Part shown: positions 6,030 to 7,273 of the stretch, piece by piece | Numbering within the stretch: the first letter of the stretch is position 1 | Layout: each line of letters starts with the position of its first letter | Assembly: GCA_021157505.1 (NCBI GenBank) | Contig: JAGGWI010000228.1 | Coordinates: 1-7,273 of the forward strand | Source: Desulfuromusa sp. | GTDB taxonomy: Bacteria > Desulfobacterota > Desulfuromonadia > Desulfuromonadales > Geopsychrobacteraceae | Reading direction: 5' to 3' | Length of the DNA stretch: 7,273 nt | Made by a program: the position numbers and the translations under genes | The notes under the pieces: generated by a model | Databases searched by the model: none | Told to the model about the DNA's origin: nothing | Seen by the model: the letters and a program-made list of their open reading frames with translations, nothing else

Positions 6030-7133
6030 ATGGCTGATAATTTTAAAATTGCAGTTTTACCTGGTGATGGGATTGGTCCCGAAGTTATGGCAGAAGCACT
6101 TAAGGTGCTGGATGCTGTAGAGAAAAAATATAATGTCAGTTTTGAACGGACTTTTGCCAATGTCGGTGGTGCCGGAATTGATAAGGAAGGGAAAGCTCTG
6201 CCTGATCGCACAGTTGACGTCTGCAAAGCTTCTGATGCCATCCTTTTTGGTAGTGTCGGTGGGCCAAAATGGGAAAGTTTGCCACCTGATGAGCAACCGG
6301 AACGGGGGGCTTTGCTGCCACTGCGGAAGATTTTTGGTCTGTTCTGCAATTTACGGCCTGCGATTATCTTTCCGGCATTAACGGGGGCCTCCAGTTTGAA
6401 AGAGAGTGTGATCGAAGGTGGTTTCGATATTTTGGTGGTGCGCGAGTTGACGGGTGGGATTTACTTTGCTGCCCCCAAAGGTATTGAGGGAGAAGGGGGC
6501 GAAAGAACCGGTTTCGATACGATGAGGTATTCGGTTGCTGAAGTAGAGCGGATTACCCACGTTGCTTTTGAAGCGGCTCGTAAACGTGGCAGTAAGGTTT
6601 GCTCCATCGATAAAGCCAATGTTTTATCTACATCAGTTCTCTGGCGTGAAGTTGTTACGCGGATCGGCAAAGAATATCCCGATGTCGAGCTCTCCCATAT
6701 GTATGTCGATAATGCGGCAATGCAGCTGGTACGTTGGCCAAAGCAGTTTGATGTTATGCTCTGTGGCAACATGTTTGGCGATATCATTTCAGACGAAGCA
6801 GCAATGTTGACCGGTTCTCTTGGGATGTTGCCTTCCGCTTCTCTGGCAGAAGGAACTTTCGGTATGTATGAGCCTTCGGGTGGTAGTGCTCCTGATATTG
6901 CCGGGCAGGGGATCGCCAATCCGATCGCACAAATTCTTTCTACCTCGATGATGTTGCGTTATTCCTTTGGTATGATTGAGGCTGCTGATGCAATCAATGC
7001 TGCTGTAGAAAATGTTTTGAACGACGGTTATCGTACTGGTGATATCTATCAGGGGGATGCCAGTGAAAAGAAAGTCAACACCGCAGCAATGGGCGATGCC
7101 ATTATTGCTAAGCTTAGTGTCCCATTTGGTTGA
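6030..7133 (+). CDS. leuB: 3-isopropylmalate dehydrogenase LeuB
   Basis: Catalyses NAD-dependent oxidation and decarboxylation of 3-isopropylmalate to 2-ketoisocaproate, the third step of leucine synthesis, in the cytoplasm as a homodimer. With this start it has 367 residues, close to E. coli LeuB (363). Visible motifs are VLPGDGIGPEV (9-19), substrate arginines in LLPLRKIFGLFCNLRPA (R99, R109) and R138, Tyr145 in ELTGGIYF, Lys195 in SIDKANVL, metal-binding aspartates D227, D251 and D255, and NAD-binding GSAPDIAGQGIANP (285-298). All expected catalytic residues are present. An ATG two codons earlier (6024) is in frame, but the ribosome site GGGAG (6016-6020) is only 3 nt from it and 9 nt from the ATG at 6030, so the shorter form MADNFKIAVLPGDG is preferred. 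It is transcribed from the promoter at 5940-5968. No leuA, leuC or leuD is in the window. Confidence 0.96.
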   Translation: MADNFKIAVLPGDGIGPEVMAEALKVLDAVEKKYNVSFERTFANVGGAGIDKEGKALPDRTVDVCKASDAILFGSVGGPKWESLPPDEQPERGALLPLRKIFGLFCNLRPAIIFPALTGASSLKESVIEGGFDILVVRELTGGIYFAAPKGIEGEGGERTGFDTMRYSVAEVERITHVAFEAARKRGSKVCSIDKANVLSTSVLWREVVTRIGKEYPDVELSHMYVDNAAMQLVRWPKQFDVMLCGNMFGDIISDEAAMLTGSLGMLPSASLAEGTFGMYEPSGGSAPDIAGQGIANPIAQILSTSMMLRYSFGMIEAADAINAAVENVLNDGYRTGDIYQGDASEKKVNTAAMGDAIIAKLSVPFG

Positions 7134-7143
7134 TCCTATCCTT

Positions 7144-7248
7144 TAATTCTGGCTCTTTTGCTTGCTGCCTGCGTTATGCCTCTTTGCTTTAGCGCAAGCT
7201 AGGGCTGCATCGGCATGCCTTGGCAACAAACAAAATAACTCAGAATTA
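7144..7248. repeat. Long imperfect palindrome (about 105 bp) downstream of leuB
   Basis: The outer arms TAATTCTG (7144-7151) and CAGAATTA (7241-7248) match exactly. The next segment, 7156-7169, pairs with 7222-7235 at 12 of 14 positions. ATGCC (7176-7180) pairs with GGCAT (7212-7216). The centre is an 8-bp stem with two T-G wobbles (7186-7193 with 7198-7205) closed by the tetraloop GCAA (7194-7197). It begins about 10 bp after the leuB stop. It could be a terminator or RNA-processing hairpin for leuB, or an interspersed palindromic or mobile element. There is no uniform T-tract directly after the last arm. Nothing recognisable follows in 7249-7273. Confidence 0.6.
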
Positions 7249-7273
7249 TGCGTCACGATTAACCAAACGGGAC

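Noticed and set aside
6039..6050. Perfect 12-bp palindrome AATTTTAAAATT
   Set aside because: It falls within leuB codons for Asn-Phe-Lys-Ile in AT-rich sequence and is probably chance.
7144..7248. Integron attC site
   Set aside because: The length and imperfect folding would fit, but the ends lack the conserved GTTRRRY and RYYYAAC boxes, and no integrase or cassette is visible.

Overview
The window reads as a chromosomal segment of a Gram-negative bacterium. It has Shine-Dalgarno-led genes, a periplasmic DsbC-type thiol isomerase with a signal peptide, and sigma70-like promoters. Moderate GC, the LeuB and Liv sequence types, and an acyl-CoA ligase inside a Liv operon suggest a deltaproteobacterial lineage such as Desulfuromonadia. 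This is an inference from remembered family resemblance, not a database result. The left 4.8 kb looks more GC-rich than the right 2.2 kb, judged from short stretches only.

Positions 1-4832, all on the minus strand, form one operon read right to left: livG (ABC ATPase), an AMP-forming long-chain acyl-CoA synthetase, livH (permease) and livM (permease, running off the left edge). livG and the synthetase overlap by one base and livH and livM are 6 bp apart. A 150-bp gap before livH holds two facing arrays of 10-bp repeats. No substrate-binding protein (LivK) or second ATPase (LivF) is in view; they probably lie beyond position 1. The likely logic is import of a carboxylate by a Liv-type ABC transporter, coupled to CoA activation in the cytoplasm. 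The real substrate, whether branched-chain amino acid, fatty acid or aromatic acid, cannot be told from sequence. A good promoter candidate with an embedded palindrome lies upstream of livG.

Positions 5055-5819 on the minus strand encode a periplasmic DsbC-family disulfide isomerase or thiol oxidoreductase. It points the same way as the liv operon and lies 222 bp upstream of it.

Positions 5820-6029 form a divergent intergenic region. It carries a near-consensus promoter (TTGACA, 17 bp, TATAGT) for leuB, followed by a short leader with a hairpin, a T-rich tract and an unusually leucine-rich reading frame. Positions 6030-7133 on the plus strand encode complete 3-isopropylmalate dehydrogenase (LeuB, leucine biosynthesis). 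After leuB there is a roughly 105-bp imperfect palindrome capped by a GCAA tetraloop stem, then unassigned sequence to the edge.

No rRNA, tRNA, CRISPR array or transposase gene was found. No gene-free stretch exceeds about 225 bp. The most unusual signals are non-coding: the 10-bp repeat arrays at 1983-2076, the promoter-overlapping palindrome at 4906-4918 and the terminal palindrome at 7144-7248.
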